Of a DNA stretch of 64,000 nt, positions 34,235 to 44,135 are shown one piece after another. Numbering within the stretch: the stretch's first letter is position 1; every line of letters starts with the position of its first letter. This DNA comes from JAVBOO01 sp031550435 (GTDB lineage Bacteria > Bacillota > Clostridia > Lachnospirales > WRAX01). The position numbers were made by a program, and so were the translations under genes. The notes under the pieces are model-generated. The model ran no database searches. It was not told where the DNA came from and saw only the letters and a program-made list of their open reading frames with translations. Where the stretch lies: the NCBI GenBank assembly GCA_031550435.1, contig JAVBOO010000008.1, positions 12,292 through 76,291 on the forward strand, written 5' to 3'.

Positions 34235-35892
34235 TGAAAAAGAATATTGTAAAAATTTTATCGTTTGTATTAATATCGATGCTTATTACTTCGGCAGCCG
34301 GTACAGGTTATGCGGCGTTGACTTCGGAACCGATTCCGGAGCTTAAAAGCGTTACAAGAGACGAAACGGTATATGTGAGCCTGAACGCGGACGGAAGCGT
34401 TAAAAATGCGGAAGCCGTCGTTCATCTGTTCTCAAAGCAGTCGGGATACTATAATGACGGCTCAAATATGAAAAATATAGTTAACCTTACAAACGGTCTC
34501 AGCCCATCGGCGGCGGACGGTTCTGTCAGATGGAGCTTTACCGAGCCCGTAAACCATTTTTATTATCAGGGCGAGCTGACGAGTTATGAACTGCCGTTTA
34601 AATTTAGTTTTGAATATTACCTGAACGGACAAAAAGTCGAAGATATCTCCGGAGCAACGGGAAAACTGGAAATAAAAATTTCCGTTGAGTCTAACGGCGC
34701 GTGTCAAAAAGCTTACATCGAAAATTATATGTGTCAGATTCAGGTGCCTATCGATATCGAAAAGTGTGGAAATTTGACAGCCGAAGGCGCGGCATCGGTT
34801 TTGACGGGTAAAACCTGCACGCTCTCTTATACGGTGCTTCCGGGAAAGAACGCCGAAAACACTATAACAGCCGATGTAAACAATTTCTCGATGTCGTCCG
34901 TGACGATAACAATGGTTGCTTATAAGCTTTCAAACGCGCTTGACTTTGACGCAGAGAAGGCTGAGGATGGCTTTAACGAGCTTGTAAACGGAATAGACGA
35001 AATGCGCGAAGGCACGCTGAAGCTGGCGGAAGGAGCCGAGCAGGCGGCAAGCGGCCTGACGGAGCTTTCCGGAGCTGCCGCGGGTTTAAGCGGCGGATAC
35101 GGGGAACTGTACAACGGTTTGAATTCGGGGCTCACAGGCTTAGGCAAGCTCAGTGACGGTTCTTCTGCGCTTGTTGACGGTGTGCGCGGAGTACAGCTCG
35201 GACTCGTGCAGCTTAAGACAAGCGGAAACGACATAAAAGCCTCGCTTGCGGCAAACTCGGACACTACGCGGATGATTGAGGCCGTGACAGGGCTTGCGCA
35301 GATGATAGCGGGCAGCCAAGGTTTGAGCGAGCAGGAACGTCAGGCAATGCTTGCGTATGTTAAAGGCATTTCCGACGGCATGGCACAGTCGGGAGCGGCG
35401 GCAAAAGAGGCCGCGGAGGGCATCGGCGCATATATAGACGGCGTTGCGAGGGTTACTGACGGAATGCCTGCATTATCGGCTGCGGTCGAGGAATATACGG
35501 GGGGGATAAATTCGGTTTATTCCGGCCTCAAGCAAGTACCTCCGTCTATCGCGCGGCTTAACACAGGCCTGACGCAGGTCAGCTCAGGGCTTTCTGCGTC
35601 TGCGGCAAAGCTTCCCGAGCTTGCGGCGGGACTGAACACCCTTGCGGGTTCTCAGCGGCAAATAAAGGACGGAGTTGCCGGTTTTTCGGATATGCTTTCC
35701 GATGCGATGCCGGACAGCGGGGGAAACTTGGAAATACCGTCGTTTACAAACGGCGGCAGTGTAGACAGCGTTCAGTTTGTTTTGAGAACGACGGAATTTA
35801 AGGCGCAAACAGAAAAAATCATTGCTCCGCCCTATGTTGAGCCGGAAAGAACGTTTTGGCAGAAGATAACGGATTTGTTTGGTAAAAAGTAG
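34234..35892 (+). CDS. Secreted, YhgE/Pip-like repeat protein paired with the MMPL transporter
   Basis: 552 residues; ATG overlaps the MMPL stop by one base. Signal peptide (1-29), a beta-rich domain (about 30-230), then a long helical region (about 245-500) with repeats of the type G-x-x-x-L-x-x-G, such as LAEGAEQAASGLTELSGAA and SDGSSALVDGVRGVQLGL. Similar hydrophobic heptad repeats occur in YhgE/Pip and type VII-linked proteins. The C-terminus (WQKITDLFGKK) has no clear membrane helix, so anchoring may be through the transporter. An extracellular adaptor for the MMPL pump is the best guess. Confidence 0.7.
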   Translation: MKKNIVKILSFVLISMLITSAAGTGYAALTSEPIPELKSVTRDETVYVSLNADGSVKNAEAVVHLFSKQSGYYNDGSNMKNIVNLTNGLSPSAADGSVRWSFTEPVNHFYYQGELTSYELPFKFSFEYYLNGQKVEDISGATGKLEIKISVESNGACQKAYIENYMCQIQVPIDIEKCGNLTAEGAASVLTGKTCTLSYTVLPGKNAENTITADVNNFSMSSVTITMVAYKLSNALDFDAEKAEDGFNELVNGIDEMREGTLKLAEGAEQAASGLTELSGAAAGLSGGYGELYNGLNSGLTGLGKLSDGSSALVDGVRGVQLGLVQLKTSGNDIKASLAANSDTTRMIEAVTGLAQMIAGSQGLSEQERQAMLAYVKGISDGMAQSGAAAKEAAEGIGAYIDGVARVTDGMPALSAAVEEYTGGINSVYSGLKQVPPSIARLNTGLTQVSSGLSASAAKLPELAAGLNTLAGSQRQIKDGVAGFSDMLSDAMPDSGGNLEIPSFTNGGSVDSVQFVLRTTEFKAQTEKIIAPPYVEPERTFWQKITDLFGKK

Positions 35893-36077
35893 CTTGTGCA
35901 GTAATACTATATTGTAAAAAAATCGCCCCTTTTACCGGTGACAGGAGCTATGCGTTTCCGGCATTTAAGAGTCGGTTGTAAAATTATGTAATTCTGAAAA
36001 CAGACGCGCTTTCGAAGCTTGTTTTTGTCCGAGCCGTTTGTATTTTCGGAAAATGCTTATTTATCGAAGGGAGATAT

Positions 36078-37265
36078 ATGATGAGAGAGGCAGTAATCGT
36101 AAGTTGTGCAAGAACGGCTATAGGAAATTTCGATGGCACGCTTAAAGCATTTTCGGCTTCGGATTTAGGCTCGATAGCCGCGAAAGCCGCGATCGAGAGA
36201 GCGGGGATTGACAAGAACATTATCGACGAAGTTGTGATAGGCTCAGTTTTGCAGGGCGGGCAGGGACAGGGACCCGCGCGTCAGGTTGCGGTAAAAACGG
36301 GACTCGATTATTCTATACCGGCAATGGCGCTTAATATGGTATGCGGTTCCGGACTCAGGGCGGTTTCTCTTGCGGCTCAACTTATCGCGGGCGGAGACAA
36401 TGACGTTATACTCGCCGGCGGAACGGAAAGCATGTCAAACGCGCCTTATCTGCTTAGCAAAGCCAGATTCGGAATGAAGCTAGGCCATGATACGATACTT
36501 GACATGATTATCAAGGACGGACTTACCGATGTTTATAATGATTATCACATGGGTATAACCGCCGAAAATCTCGCCGATAAATACAATATCTCGAGAGCGG
36601 AGCAGGACGAGTTTGCGGCGGAAAGCCAGAACAAAGCGGAAGCTGCCATAAAAGCCGGAAAATTTGCAGATGAGATAACACCTGTTATGATACCTCAGAA
36701 AAATGCCGATCCCAAGCCGTTTGACACAGACGAGTTTCCGAGGTTCGGCACAACGACGGCAACTCTCGCCAAGCTTAAACCCGCGTTCAAAAAGGACGGA
36801 ACGGTTACTGCGGGAAACGCGTCCGGAATTAACGACGGAGCTGCGATGCTCGTAATTATGTCGGCGGAAAAAGCAAATGCTCTCGGGCTAAAGCCGCTTG
36901 CGAGAATAATAGCTCATGCTTCCGCAGGCGTTGACCCGTCGATTATGGGTTACGGGGTTGTGCCGGCATGTCAGAAGGCGCTCAAAAAAGCAGGACTCGA
37001 GCGCAAAGACATTCAGCTTGCCGAGCTTAACGAGGCGTTTGCGGCTCAAGCTGTTTGCGTTACGGGGGAACTGGGCTTCGACCCCTCGATTGTTAATGTC
37101 AACGGCGGAGCGATTGCTCTTGGTCATCCGATCGGTGCTTCCGGGGCGAGAATACTCACAACTTTGATATACGAGCTGAGAAGAAGAGAGCAGAAGCTTG
37201 GCATAGCTTCTCTGTGCATAGGCGGAGGAATGGGTACCGCCGTAATTGTCGAGGCGCTGCAGTAA
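36078..37265 (+). CDS. thlA: Acetyl-CoA C-acetyltransferase (thiolase)
   Basis: 395 residues; ATG (or the next ATG, one codon on) behind GGGAG. Condenses two acetyl-CoA to acetoacetyl-CoA. Nucleophile Cys89 in [11 protein letters not shown], His350 in [12 protein letters not shown] and Cys380 in [11 protein letters not shown] are all present, as is NEAFAAQA. Usually a first step to butyrate or isoprenoids; no hydroxybutyryl-CoA dehydrogenase or crotonase gene follows, so the pathway is not shown here. A GNAT gene follows at 28 bp. Confidence 0.95.
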   Translation: MMREAVIVSCARTAIGNFDGTLKAFSASDLGSIAAKAAIERAGIDKNIIDEVVIGSVLQGGQGQGPARQVAVKTGLDYSIPAMALNMVCGSGLRAVSLAAQLIAGGDNDVILAGGTESMSNAPYLLSKARFGMKLGHDTILDMIIKDGLTDVYNDYHMGITAENLADKYNISRAEQDEFAAESQNKAEAAIKAGKFADEITPVMIPQKNADPKPFDTDEFPRFGTTTATLAKLKPAFKKDGTVTAGNASGINDGAAMLVIMSAEKANALGLKPLARIIAHASAGVDPSIMGYGVVPACQKALKKAGLERKDIQLAELNEAFAAQAVCVTGELGFDPSIVNVNGGAIALGHPIGASGARILTTLIYELRRREQKLGIASLCIGGGMGTAVIVEALQ

Positions 37266-37293
37266 GCGTTTCATAAGATATTTGGGAGACACA

Positions 37294-37773
37294 ATGGAAT
37301 ATATATATAATAACGTAACCGATTCCGAACAGAAATCGGCGATTTGCGATAAGGTACTTCGCAGCCTTCCGGATTGGTTCGGAATCGAAGAAGCAATAGT
37401 TGAATATGTTAAAGATGTCAGAGATACCGTTTTTATCGCGGTGTACTGCGGCAACGAGCCGGTCGGCTTTGTTTCGCTGAATGTGCACTTTCCGTCCTGC
37501 GCCGAAATCCATGTTATGGGGATACTTTCAGAGCATCACAGGCAAGGTATAGGCGGAAGACTTGTCAGAATCTGCGAGGATTATTGTTTGGAGCACGGTC
37601 AGGAATTTTTGACGGTCAAAACGCTTGATTCGGCGCATCCGGATAAATATTACGCCAAAACGAGAGAGTTTTATGCGGCTTCGGGCTTTAAGCCTGTCGA
37701 GGTGTTTAAAACGTTGTGGGGCGCAGCAAACCCCTGTTTGTTTATGGCAAAAAGTGTGGGCAAGCCCGTTTAA
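37294..37773 (+). CDS. GNAT-family N-acetyltransferase
   Basis: 159 residues; the ATG at 37294 follows GGGAG. The acetyl-CoA-binding motif A is EIHVMGILSEHHRQGIGGRL (Q-x-x-G-I-G). It ends with NPCLFMAKSVG as in small clostridial acetyltransferases. Substrate unknown. It may be co-transcribed with the thiolase. Confidence 0.87.
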   Translation: MEYIYNNVTDSEQKSAICDKVLRSLPDWFGIEEAIVEYVKDVRDTVFIAVYCGNEPVGFVSLNVHFPSCAEIHVMGILSEHHRQGIGGRLVRICEDYCLEHGQEFLTVKTLDSAHPDKYYAKTREFYAASGFKPVEVFKTLWGAANPCLFMAKSVGKPV

Positions 37774-37813
37774 CTCGTTTTCAACTTTATTCACAATAAA
37801 ATCAAAATACCGC

Positions 37814-37842
37814 TTGAAATATTTTTCGGCATCCGGTATACT
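37814..37842 (+). promoter_or_regulatory. Promoter of rpmB
   Basis: TTGAAA (37814-37819), 17-bp spacer, TATACT (37837-37842), 41 bp before the rpmB start; GGAGG ribosome site in between. Confidence 0.7.
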
Positions 37843-37883
37843 ATCGAATGTTGATTTTCGCGTAAGAGATAGGAGGTGCCGGA

Positions 37884-38084
37884 ATGGCTAAGTGCGAAAT
37901 TTGTGATAAGAGCATGCAAACGGGACACAAGATTAGTATCACCCGTAGCCATGTATCAAGAAGAGCAAACAAAATGTGGAAAGCTAATATCAAAAAAATA
38001 AAGATAAACGATAACGGAACGATTAAAACAATCCATATCTGCACAAGATGCATGAGATCGGGTAAAGTTCAGAGAGCTATATAG
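37884..38084 (+). CDS. rpmB: 50S ribosomal protein L28
   Basis: 66 residues; ATG behind TAGGAGG. Opening MAKCEICDKSMQTGHKIS and KMWKANIKKIKI are typical of bL28. It keeps a zinc-type pair of CxxC motifs (Cys4/7 and the CTRC near residue 53), i.e. the zinc-binding form of L28. It is a single gene with its own promoter, followed by the glycine T-box. Confidence 0.97.
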   Translation: MAKCEICDKSMQTGHKISITRSHVSRRANKMWKANIKKIKINDNGTIKTIHICTRCMRSGKVQRAI

Positions 38085-38104
38085 AAATCGTTTTGTTTAT
38101 ATTG

Positions 38105-38292
38105 TCGCGATGATAAAGAACAGTAATTTGCCACAAGATATTTCAGAGAGCGGGCGTTTGGTGCAAGCCCGTATATCAGGCGAATGAAGGAACTTTTGAG
38201 CGAAACTTTGAGTGGGGGGGCTTTTGCTCCTCAACAAGGGTGGAACCACGGAAGCAAAGCCTTTCGTCCCTTAGGGACGCAGGGCTTTTTGT
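38105..38292 (+). promoter_or_regulatory. T-box leader of glyS (glycine)
   Basis: The conserved T-box AGGGTGGAACCACGG is at 38237-38251. Upstream is a compact stem I with GAGAGCGGGC and GGTGCAAGCCCG. The likely specifier is GGA (38189-38191), a Gly codon, placed just before ACTTTTGAGCG as in other Gly T-boxes. The TGGA in the T-box fits the U discriminator of tRNA-Gly. The terminator stem (GCC..TCGTCCC/GGGACG..GGGC, 38258-38287) ends in TTTTT. Uncharged tRNA-Gly should allow read-through into glyS. Confidence 0.92.
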
Positions 38293-38401
38293 ATTATTGT
38301 GAATTCGATTTTAACCGGCTTAAACGACTATGGCTATTAAAATCACTGTATAGCGAATAAAAGTTGAAAACTGCGGTAAGTATTGAAAAGCGAGGTGCTT
38401 T

Positions 38402-39784
38402 ATGGAAATAACAATGGAAAAAATCGTCGCGCTTGCAAAGAACAGGGGCTTTGTGTATCCCGGCTCGGAGATATACGGCGGACTTGCGAATGCTTGGGAC
38501 TACGGCCCGCTCGGAGTTGAACTCAAAAACAACGTTAAGCGCGCATGGTGGAAGAAATTTGTTCAGGAGAGCCGCTATAATGTCGGCGTTGACTGCGCGA
38601 TACTCATGAATACTCAAACCTGGGTTGCGTCCGGCCATGTCGGAGGGTTTGCAGACCCGCTGATGGACTGTAAAGAATGCAAGGAGCGTTTCAGAGCCGA
38701 TAAGCTGATTGAGGATTATTTCGCTAAAAACAAAATCGACGAAATTGTTGACGGCTGGGCGACTGACAAAATGAAGACTTTTATCGACGAAAAGGGCATA
38801 AACTGTCCGACATGCGGGAAACACAATTTTACTGACATAAGGCAGTTTAATCTGATGTTTAAAACTCATGCGGGTGTTACCGAGGACGGCAAAAACCTGC
38901 TTTATCTTCGCCCGGAGACGGCTCAGGGGATTTTCGTTAATTTTAACAATGTTCAAAGAACGTCAAGGAAGAAAATGCCGTTTGGCATCGGGCAGATCGG
39001 CAAGTCATTCAGAAACGAGATAACACCGGGTAATTTCACGTTTAGAACAAGGGAATTCGAGCAAATGGAGCTTGAGTTTTTCTGCGAGCCGGGCACGGAT
39101 TTGGAATGGTTCGCGTATTGGAAGCAGTTTTGCATAGACTGGCTAAAGAATCTGGGCATGACCGACGCTTCAATGAGGGTCAGAGATCACAGCCCAAAAG
39201 AGCTTTCGCACTATTCAAAGGCGACTTCAGACATAGAGTTTTTGTTCCCGTTCGGCTGGGGCGAGCTTTGGGGCATAGCCGACAGAACGGACTATGACCT
39301 TCGCTGTCATCAGGAATGCTCGGGCGAGGACATGCAGTATTATGACCAGGAGAAAAACGCTAAATATCTGCCGTACTGTATCGAGCCTTCTCTCGGCGCG
39401 GACAGAGTGGCCCTTGCTTTCCTTTGCGAGGCGTATGACGAAGAAGAAATTTCAGAAGGGGACATGAGAACTGTTCTCCGTTTCCATCCGGCTTTGGCGC
39501 CGGTCAAAGCCGCTGTGCTTCCTCTTTCGAAAAAGCTTGGAGAAAAAGCGTTTGAAATCTACTCCGAGCTTTCGAAATATTTTAACTGTGACTATGACGA
39601 ATCGGGAAACATCGGCCGCAGATACAGAAGGCAGGACGAGATAGGAACGCCGTTCTGCGTAACCGTGGATTTCCAGACGGAGGAAGACAGTGCCGTTACC
39701 GTTCGCTTCAGAGACAGTATGGAGCAGGAAAGAATCGCGGTCGCGGATTTAAGAGAGTATCTTGAGAAAAAGCTCGTTTTTTAA
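38402..39784 (+). CDS. glyS: Glycyl-tRNA synthetase (alpha2, eukaryote/archaeal type)
   Basis: 460 residues; ATG behind GAGGTG. Single-chain class II GlyRS with [20 protein letters not shown] (split by reading), [28 protein letters not shown] (motif 2 region), [16 protein letters not shown], and the C-terminal anticodon domain. Cysteines CKEC...CPTCGK form a zinc-type insert. Controlled by the glycine T-box just upstream, which independently confirms the amino acid. Confidence 0.96.
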   Translation: MEITMEKIVALAKNRGFVYPGSEIYGGLANAWDYGPLGVELKNNVKRAWWKKFVQESRYNVGVDCAILMNTQTWVASGHVGGFADPLMDCKECKERFRADKLIEDYFAKNKIDEIVDGWATDKMKTFIDEKGINCPTCGKHNFTDIRQFNLMFKTHAGVTEDGKNLLYLRPETAQGIFVNFNNVQRTSRKKMPFGIGQIGKSFRNEITPGNFTFRTREFEQMELEFFCEPGTDLEWFAYWKQFCIDWLKNLGMTDASMRVRDHSPKELSHYSKATSDIEFLFPFGWGELWGIADRTDYDLRCHQECSGEDMQYYDQEKNAKYLPYCIEPSLGADRVALAFLCEAYDEEEISEGDMRTVLRFHPALAPVKAAVLPLSKKLGEKAFEIYSELSKYFNCDYDESGNIGRRYRRQDEIGTPFCVTVDFQTEEDSAVTVRFRDSMEQERIAVADLREYLEKKLVF

Positions 39785-39815
39785 TGGCAAAAGCTCGAAA
39801 ATGCACAAAAATGCT

Positions 39816-39843
39816 GTTGCATTTTCGTAAGTTATGCTATAAT
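39816..39843 (+). promoter_or_regulatory. Promoter of ppdK
   Basis: TATAAT at 39838-39843 with GTTGCA (39816-39821) 16 bp upstream, or TTGCAT at 15 bp. The leader is about 125 nt. A frame starting ATG at 39784 in the gap has no ribosome site. Confidence 0.6.
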
Positions 39844-39974
39844 CCATATGTTTGGCAAGCAAATTCGAGCAAGTTAAATTTTAATCAGTCGGACAATTTT
39901 GTTACGAGAAGCCGTATATCCGGTTTCACAAGACAACACGTCTTAGTGTTTGCAAATAATCAGGAGGTTGAAGT

Positions 39975-42596
39975 ATGAAATATGTTTATATGTTCGCCGA
40001 AGGCGACGGTTCAATGAAAAATCTGTTAGGCGGTAAGGGAGCCAACCTTGCCGAGATGGCAAAGCTCGGCCTTCCGGTTCCCCCGGGATTTGTTGTTACA
40101 ACCGAAGCCTGCACCCTTTACAATACATCCGGGAAGGTCATGTCTGACGAAGTAAAGAAACAGGTTGACGACGCTATGGCCAAGCTTGAAGCTCAGACCG
40201 GCAAGAAGTTCGGAGATCCCAAAAATCCTTTGCTTGTTTCGGTTCGCTCAGGCTCAAGAGCGTCTATGCCCGGCATGATGGACACGGTATTAAATCTCGG
40301 CTTAAACGATGTTTCCGTTGAAGCGCTTTCGAATAATACAAGCAATCCTCGTTTCGCTTACGACTCATACAGAAGATTTATTATGATGTTCTCGGATGTT
40401 GTTATCGGCGTTGACAAAGCCAAATTCGAAAGAATTTTCCATAAGTATAAAGAAGACAGAGGCCTGAATTCTGACCTTGAGCTCAGTGCGGAACAGCTTA
40501 AAGAGGTTTCCGAGATATTCAAGAAGATTTATAAAGACGACCAGGGAAGGGACTTCCCTTCGGATGCAAAAGAGCAGCTCTATGAAGCAATCTGCGCCGT
40601 TTTCCGTTCTTGGGACAACGAAAGAGCGTTTGTTTACAGAAGAATGAACGATATACCTTATGATTGGGGCACCGCCGTTAACGTACAGTCGATGGTATTC
40701 GGAAACATGGGAGACACATCGGGTACAGGAGTCGTGTTCTCAAGAAACGCGGCAACGGGCGAAAACGCCATATACGGCGAATATATGATGAACGCACAGG
40801 GCGAGGATGTTGTTGCCGGCGTTCGTACTCCCAAGCCGTTTCAGGAAATGAAGGCGGACAACCCCGAGATATATAACGAGTTTGTCGGTTATGCTAAAAT
40901 GCTCGAAAAGCATTACAAAGACATGCAGGACATGGAAATTACAATCGAGAACAACAAGCTGTATTTCCTCCAGACTCGTAACGGAAAGAGAACAGCTCAA
41001 GCTGCTTTGCAGATTGCGATTGACCTCGTTAAAGAAGGGCTTTTAACCGAAGAAGAGGCTCTTATGAAAGTTGAGCCGAAGCAGCTTGACCAGCTCCTTC
41101 ATCCGACGTTTGACCCCAAGGCCATAAAGAATATCAAGCCGATAGGAAAAGGACTTCCGGCTTCTCCGGGAGCCGCTTGCGGAAAGCTTTGTTTCACTTC
41201 GGAAGATGCGAAAGAGCAGACCGCAAAGGGCGAAAAAGTTGTTCTTGTCAGACTTGAGACATCTCCCGAGGATATCGAAGGTATGTATGTTTCTCAGGGC
41301 GTTTTAACTGTCAAGGGCGGAATGACGAGCCACGCTGCCGTTGTTGCAAGAGGTATGGGGCGCTGCTGCGTTTCCGGCTGCGAAGAAATCAAGATGAACG
41401 AAGAAGAAAAGTACTTCGTGCTCGGCGGCAAGAAATTCTGTGAAGGAGACGTTATATCTCTCGACGGTTCACTCGGAACTATTTACGGCGAGGCTGTTCC
41501 GACAGTCGAGTCCGAAATTTCCGGAAACTTTGCGACGTTTATGGCCTGGGCAGATAAGGCTCGTACTCTTAAAGTCCGTACAAACGCAGACACTCCGAAA
41601 GATGCGGCAAAGGCTATAGAATTCGGCGCGGAAGGTATCGGTCTTACGCGTACCGAGCATATGTTCTTTGATGAGGACAGAATACCCAAGATGCGCAAGA
41701 TGATACTTTGCGACACGGAGCAGGAAAGAATTGCCGCGCTGGACGAGCTTCTTCCGTTCCAGAAAAAAGACTTTATCGGTATATTCGAAGCTATGGGCGA
41801 GAGACCGGTTACAATCCGTCTTATCGATCCTCCTCTGCACGAGTTCCTTCCGAAAGATGACGAGGACTTCAAAAATCTCGCAAAAGATATGGGTAAGACT
41901 TTCGAAGAGCTTAAGTCCAAAGCTTCTACGCTTCACGAACTTAACCCCATGATGGGCCACAGAGGCTGCCGCCTTGTCGTCAGCTATCCCGAAATCGGCG
42001 TTATGCAGACAAGAGCGATTATCGAAGCGGCTATAGAAGTTAAGAAGACAAAGGGTTACAATGTTGTTCCCGAAATAATGATTCCGCTTGTAGGCGACAA
42101 AAAAGAGCTTAACTATGTAAAGGAAATCATTGACAGAACAGCAAAAGAAATTATCGCTAAGTCGGACGTTCAGCTTAGTTACATGGTCGGAACGATGATT
42201 GAGATACCGAGAGCCGCTCTTACCGCAGATGATATAGCGAAAGATGCCGAGTTCTTCTCGTTCGGAACAAATGACCTGACACAGATGACTTACGGTCTGT
42301 CGAGAGACGACGCGGGTAAGATACTGAGTGACTATATCGAAAAGAACATTTACGAGGGCGACCCGACAGCTAAGCTTGACCGTACAGGTGTCGGCGCGCT
42401 TATGCAGATAGCGGTTGAAAAAGGAAAGATGACAAGACCGAACATAAAGCTCGGAATATGCGGAGAACACGGGGGAGAGCCCAGTTCCATAGAGTTCTGC
42501 CACATGATCGGACTCAACTATGTTTCCTGCTCACCGTACAGGGTTCCCATCGCAAGACTTGCTGCGGCTCAGGCTGCTATTAAAAACAGAAAGTAA
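39975..42596 (+). CDS. ppdK: Pyruvate, phosphate dikinase
   Basis: 873 residues, the usual length; ATG behind AGGAGG. Interconverts pyruvate, ATP and phosphate with PEP, AMP and pyrophosphate. ATP-grasp N-terminal domain (MFAEGDGSMKNLLGGKGANL, SVRSGSRASMPGMMDTVLN), phosphohistidine domain with GGMTSHAAVVARGMGRCCV (His about 455), and C-terminal PEP/pyruvate barrel (GLTRTEHMFF, FFSFGTNDLTQMTYG, GICGEHGG). In anaerobes it often serves pyrophosphate-linked glycolysis. Its own promoter and terminator make it a single-gene unit. A long antisense frame here is only a codon-bias shadow. Confidence 0.97.
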   Translation: MKYVYMFAEGDGSMKNLLGGKGANLAEMAKLGLPVPPGFVVTTEACTLYNTSGKVMSDEVKKQVDDAMAKLEAQTGKKFGDPKNPLLVSVRSGSRASMPGMMDTVLNLGLNDVSVEALSNNTSNPRFAYDSYRRFIMMFSDVVIGVDKAKFERIFHKYKEDRGLNSDLELSAEQLKEVSEIFKKIYKDDQGRDFPSDAKEQLYEAICAVFRSWDNERAFVYRRMNDIPYDWGTAVNVQSMVFGNMGDTSGTGVVFSRNAATGENAIYGEYMMNAQGEDVVAGVRTPKPFQEMKADNPEIYNEFVGYAKMLEKHYKDMQDMEITIENNKLYFLQTRNGKRTAQAALQIAIDLVKEGLLTEEEALMKVEPKQLDQLLHPTFDPKAIKNIKPIGKGLPASPGAACGKLCFTSEDAKEQTAKGEKVVLVRLETSPEDIEGMYVSQGVLTVKGGMTSHAAVVARGMGRCCVSGCEEIKMNEEEKYFVLGGKKFCEGDVISLDGSLGTIYGEAVPTVESEISGNFATFMAWADKARTLKVRTNADTPKDAAKAIEFGAEGIGLTRTEHMFFDEDRIPKMRKMILCDTEQERIAALDELLPFQKKDFIGIFEAMGERPVTIRLIDPPLHEFLPKDDEDFKNLAKDMGKTFEELKSKASTLHELNPMMGHRGCRLVVSYPEIGVMQTRAIIEAAIEVKKTKGYNVVPEIMIPLVGDKKELNYVKEIIDRTAKEIIAKSDVQLSYMVGTMIEIPRAALTADDIAKDAEFFSFGTNDLTQMTYGLSRDDAGKILSDYIEKNIYEGDPTAKLDRTGVGALMQIAVEKGKMTRPNIKLGICGEHGGEPSSIEFCHMIGLNYVSCSPYRVPIARLAAAQAAIKNRK

Positions 42597-42633
42597 TACG
42601 GATACGAACGGGTCGAAAGGCCGGTTTGACATC

Positions 42634-42676
42634 AAAAAACAGCGGCCTTGTGGTTATCACAAGACCGCTGTTTTTC
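42634..42676. terminator. Bidirectional terminator between ppdK and gltA
   Basis: AACAGCGG-C-CTTGTG and CACAAG-A-CCGCTGTT form a strong stem, with TTTTT on the right and AAAAAA on the left, so it suits both converging genes. Confidence 0.88.
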
Positions 42677-42683
42677 TTGAATA

Positions 42684-42713
42684 GTTGATTAATCAGCGTT
42701 TACTTTAACACGA
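42684..42713 (+). repeat. Repeat family B, end fragment
   Basis: GTTGATTAATCAGCGTTTAC followed by TTTAACA, as at the right end of other family B copies. Confidence 0.45.
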
Positions 42714-42721
42714 AGCATCGG

Positions 42722-44032
42722 TTACAGTTCCAGCAGTTTCACTGCGTCCACATATTCAGCGATTCCCGCGGCAACTTTTTTTGCCTCTTTCATTGCCATA
42801 ACAACGGTTGCGGGGCGGTGAACAACGTCTCCCCCGGCAAAAACACCTTTTCGCGTCGTCATGCCGTATGGGCGCAGCTTTGTTATCACATAGCCGTTAT
42901 CGTCAACATCAATGCCGCCGGTTGTCGATACGATTCTGTTCGCCGGTCTGGAACCTATCGCAAGGTATATTTTTTCGGCGGGTACGGTAAGTTCACCGCT
43001 CGGAGTCGTTACCGAAAGGCCGGAAATTTGCCCTTCTCCGACAAATTCTTTCGGAACGTGTTCCCACAGGAATTTTACACCGTCCGAGACCGCGCTGTCG
43101 TACTCAGATTTAAGTGCGGACATATTACCTCTTGTGCCTCTGTACACGACGCTGACAGAGCCGGCACCCATGCGCAAAAGAGAGCGGGCCGCATCTATGG
43201 CGACGTTGCCTCCGCCGATTACGAGGGAGTGTTCGCCGGTATGTATCGGCAGTTCCTTGCGCTCTATCTGATTTGCTCCGTATAAGGCTATCATGCGCAG
43301 AAGATAGTTAGCTTGTACTATGCCGATCAACTCTTTGCCCGGTATGTCCAGCTCTTTTGAAACTGCTGTGCCGGTGCCGATGAACAAAGCGTCGTAGCCC
43401 ATGCCAAATAAGGTGTCAACGTTGAGGTCGGCTCCGATTGTTCTGTTTACGCTGAAATTCACGCCGTGAGTCTCGATTTGCTTGATTTCTCTGCGCACTA
43501 TTTCTTTGGGAAGCCTGAACTCGGGTATGCCGTACAAAAGTACGCCGCCCGGTTCCGGCAAAGCTTCGAATACTGTTACTGAAAAGCCGATTTTTGCGAG
43601 GTCGCCGGCAACGGTCAGCCCTGCGGGGCCGGAGCCGATAACCCCGATTTTTCCTCTGGTCTTGGATACGATTTTTTCGTGAGAAATATTCGCGTCAAAA
43701 GCAAAATCGGCGACAAACCGTTCCAAAAGTCCGATTTTGACAGGCTTTCCCTTTTGGTTTAAGACGCAGCTTCCCTCACATTGCAGCTCATGTGCGCAGA
43801 CACGGCCGCATACGGCCGGCAGGTTGCTTTTCTCCGCTATATAGTTTCTCGCTTCTCCGAAGTTTCCGAGTGAAACGGCCCGGATAAACTCCGGTATATT
43901 ATTGGCAATCGGGCAGCCTTCTTTGCATTTAGGCTGTTTACAGTTCAGACAGCGCTTAGCCTCGTTTACGGCTTCGTGCAAGCTGAGTCCCGAAGAGTCT
44001 TCGCTAAATTCGATTGAGCTGTTGCTAGTCAT
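42722..44032 (-). CDS. gltA: GltA-type NADPH-dependent flavoprotein (glutamate synthase small subunit family)
   Basis: 436 residues. The N-terminal Fe-S domain has CLNCKQPKCKEGCP and later VCGRVCAHELQCEGSC. Then FAD binding GVIGSGPAGLTVAGDLA, FEALPEPGGVLLYGIPEFRLP, and an NADPH Rossmann motif VIGGGNVAIDAARSLLRMGA. It ends with GVFAGGDVVHRPATVVMAMK. Homotetrameric glutamate synthase or the large subunit of NfnAB (electron bifurcation) both look like this; no NfnA or large GltB gene is adjacent, so the role is open. A codon-rich N-terminus of about 15 Ser/Glu-rich residues precedes the conserved part. Confidence 0.85.
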   Translation of the reverse strand: MTSNSSIEFSEDSSGLSLHEAVNEAKRCLNCKQPKCKEGCPIANNIPEFIRAVSLGNFGEARNYIAEKSNLPAVCGRVCAHELQCEGSCVLNQKGKPVKIGLLERFVADFAFDANISHEKIVSKTRGKIGVIGSGPAGLTVAGDLAKIGFSVTVFEALPEPGGVLLYGIPEFRLPKEIVRREIKQIETHGVNFSVNRTIGADLNVDTLFGMGYDALFIGTGTAVSKELDIPGKELIGIVQANYLLRMIALYGANQIERKELPIHTGEHSLVIGGGNVAIDAARSLLRMGAGSVSVVYRGTRGNMSALKSEYDSAVSDGVKFLWEHVPKEFVGEGQISGLSVTTPSGELTVPAEKIYLAIGSRPANRIVSTTGGIDVDDNGYVITKLRPYGMTTRKGVFAGGDVVHRPATVVMAMKEAKKVAAGIAEYVDAVKLLEL

Positions 44033-44069
44033 TTGCTACCTCCGAAGTATGTTCTGTTCTCAGCATACC

Positions 44070-44102
44070 AAAAAAGCCGCAATCCGGCAACGGATTACGG
44101 CT
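44070..44102 (-). terminator. Terminator of the DUF6465 gene
   Basis: On the minus strand AGCCGTAATCCG then CGGATTGCGGCT pair around TTGC, followed by TTTTTT. It lies between the small gene and gltA, so the two are separate units. Confidence 0.8.
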
Positions 44103-44135
44103 AATTAATGAAGCGGAAAAATATGTATGAGCGTA

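Noticed and set aside
39784..39978. 64-codon frame between glyS and ppdK
   Set aside because: No ribosome site of its own and it spans the ppdK promoter.
41469..42503. 344-codon open frame antisense to ppdK
   Set aside because: It lies wholly inside ppdK, an unmistakable gene, has no ribosome site and resembles no family; codon bias makes such shadows.
42722..44032. NfnAB electron-bifurcating complex
   Set aside because: The protein could be an NfnB-type subunit, but there is no NfnA gene beside it, so the complex cannot be claimed.
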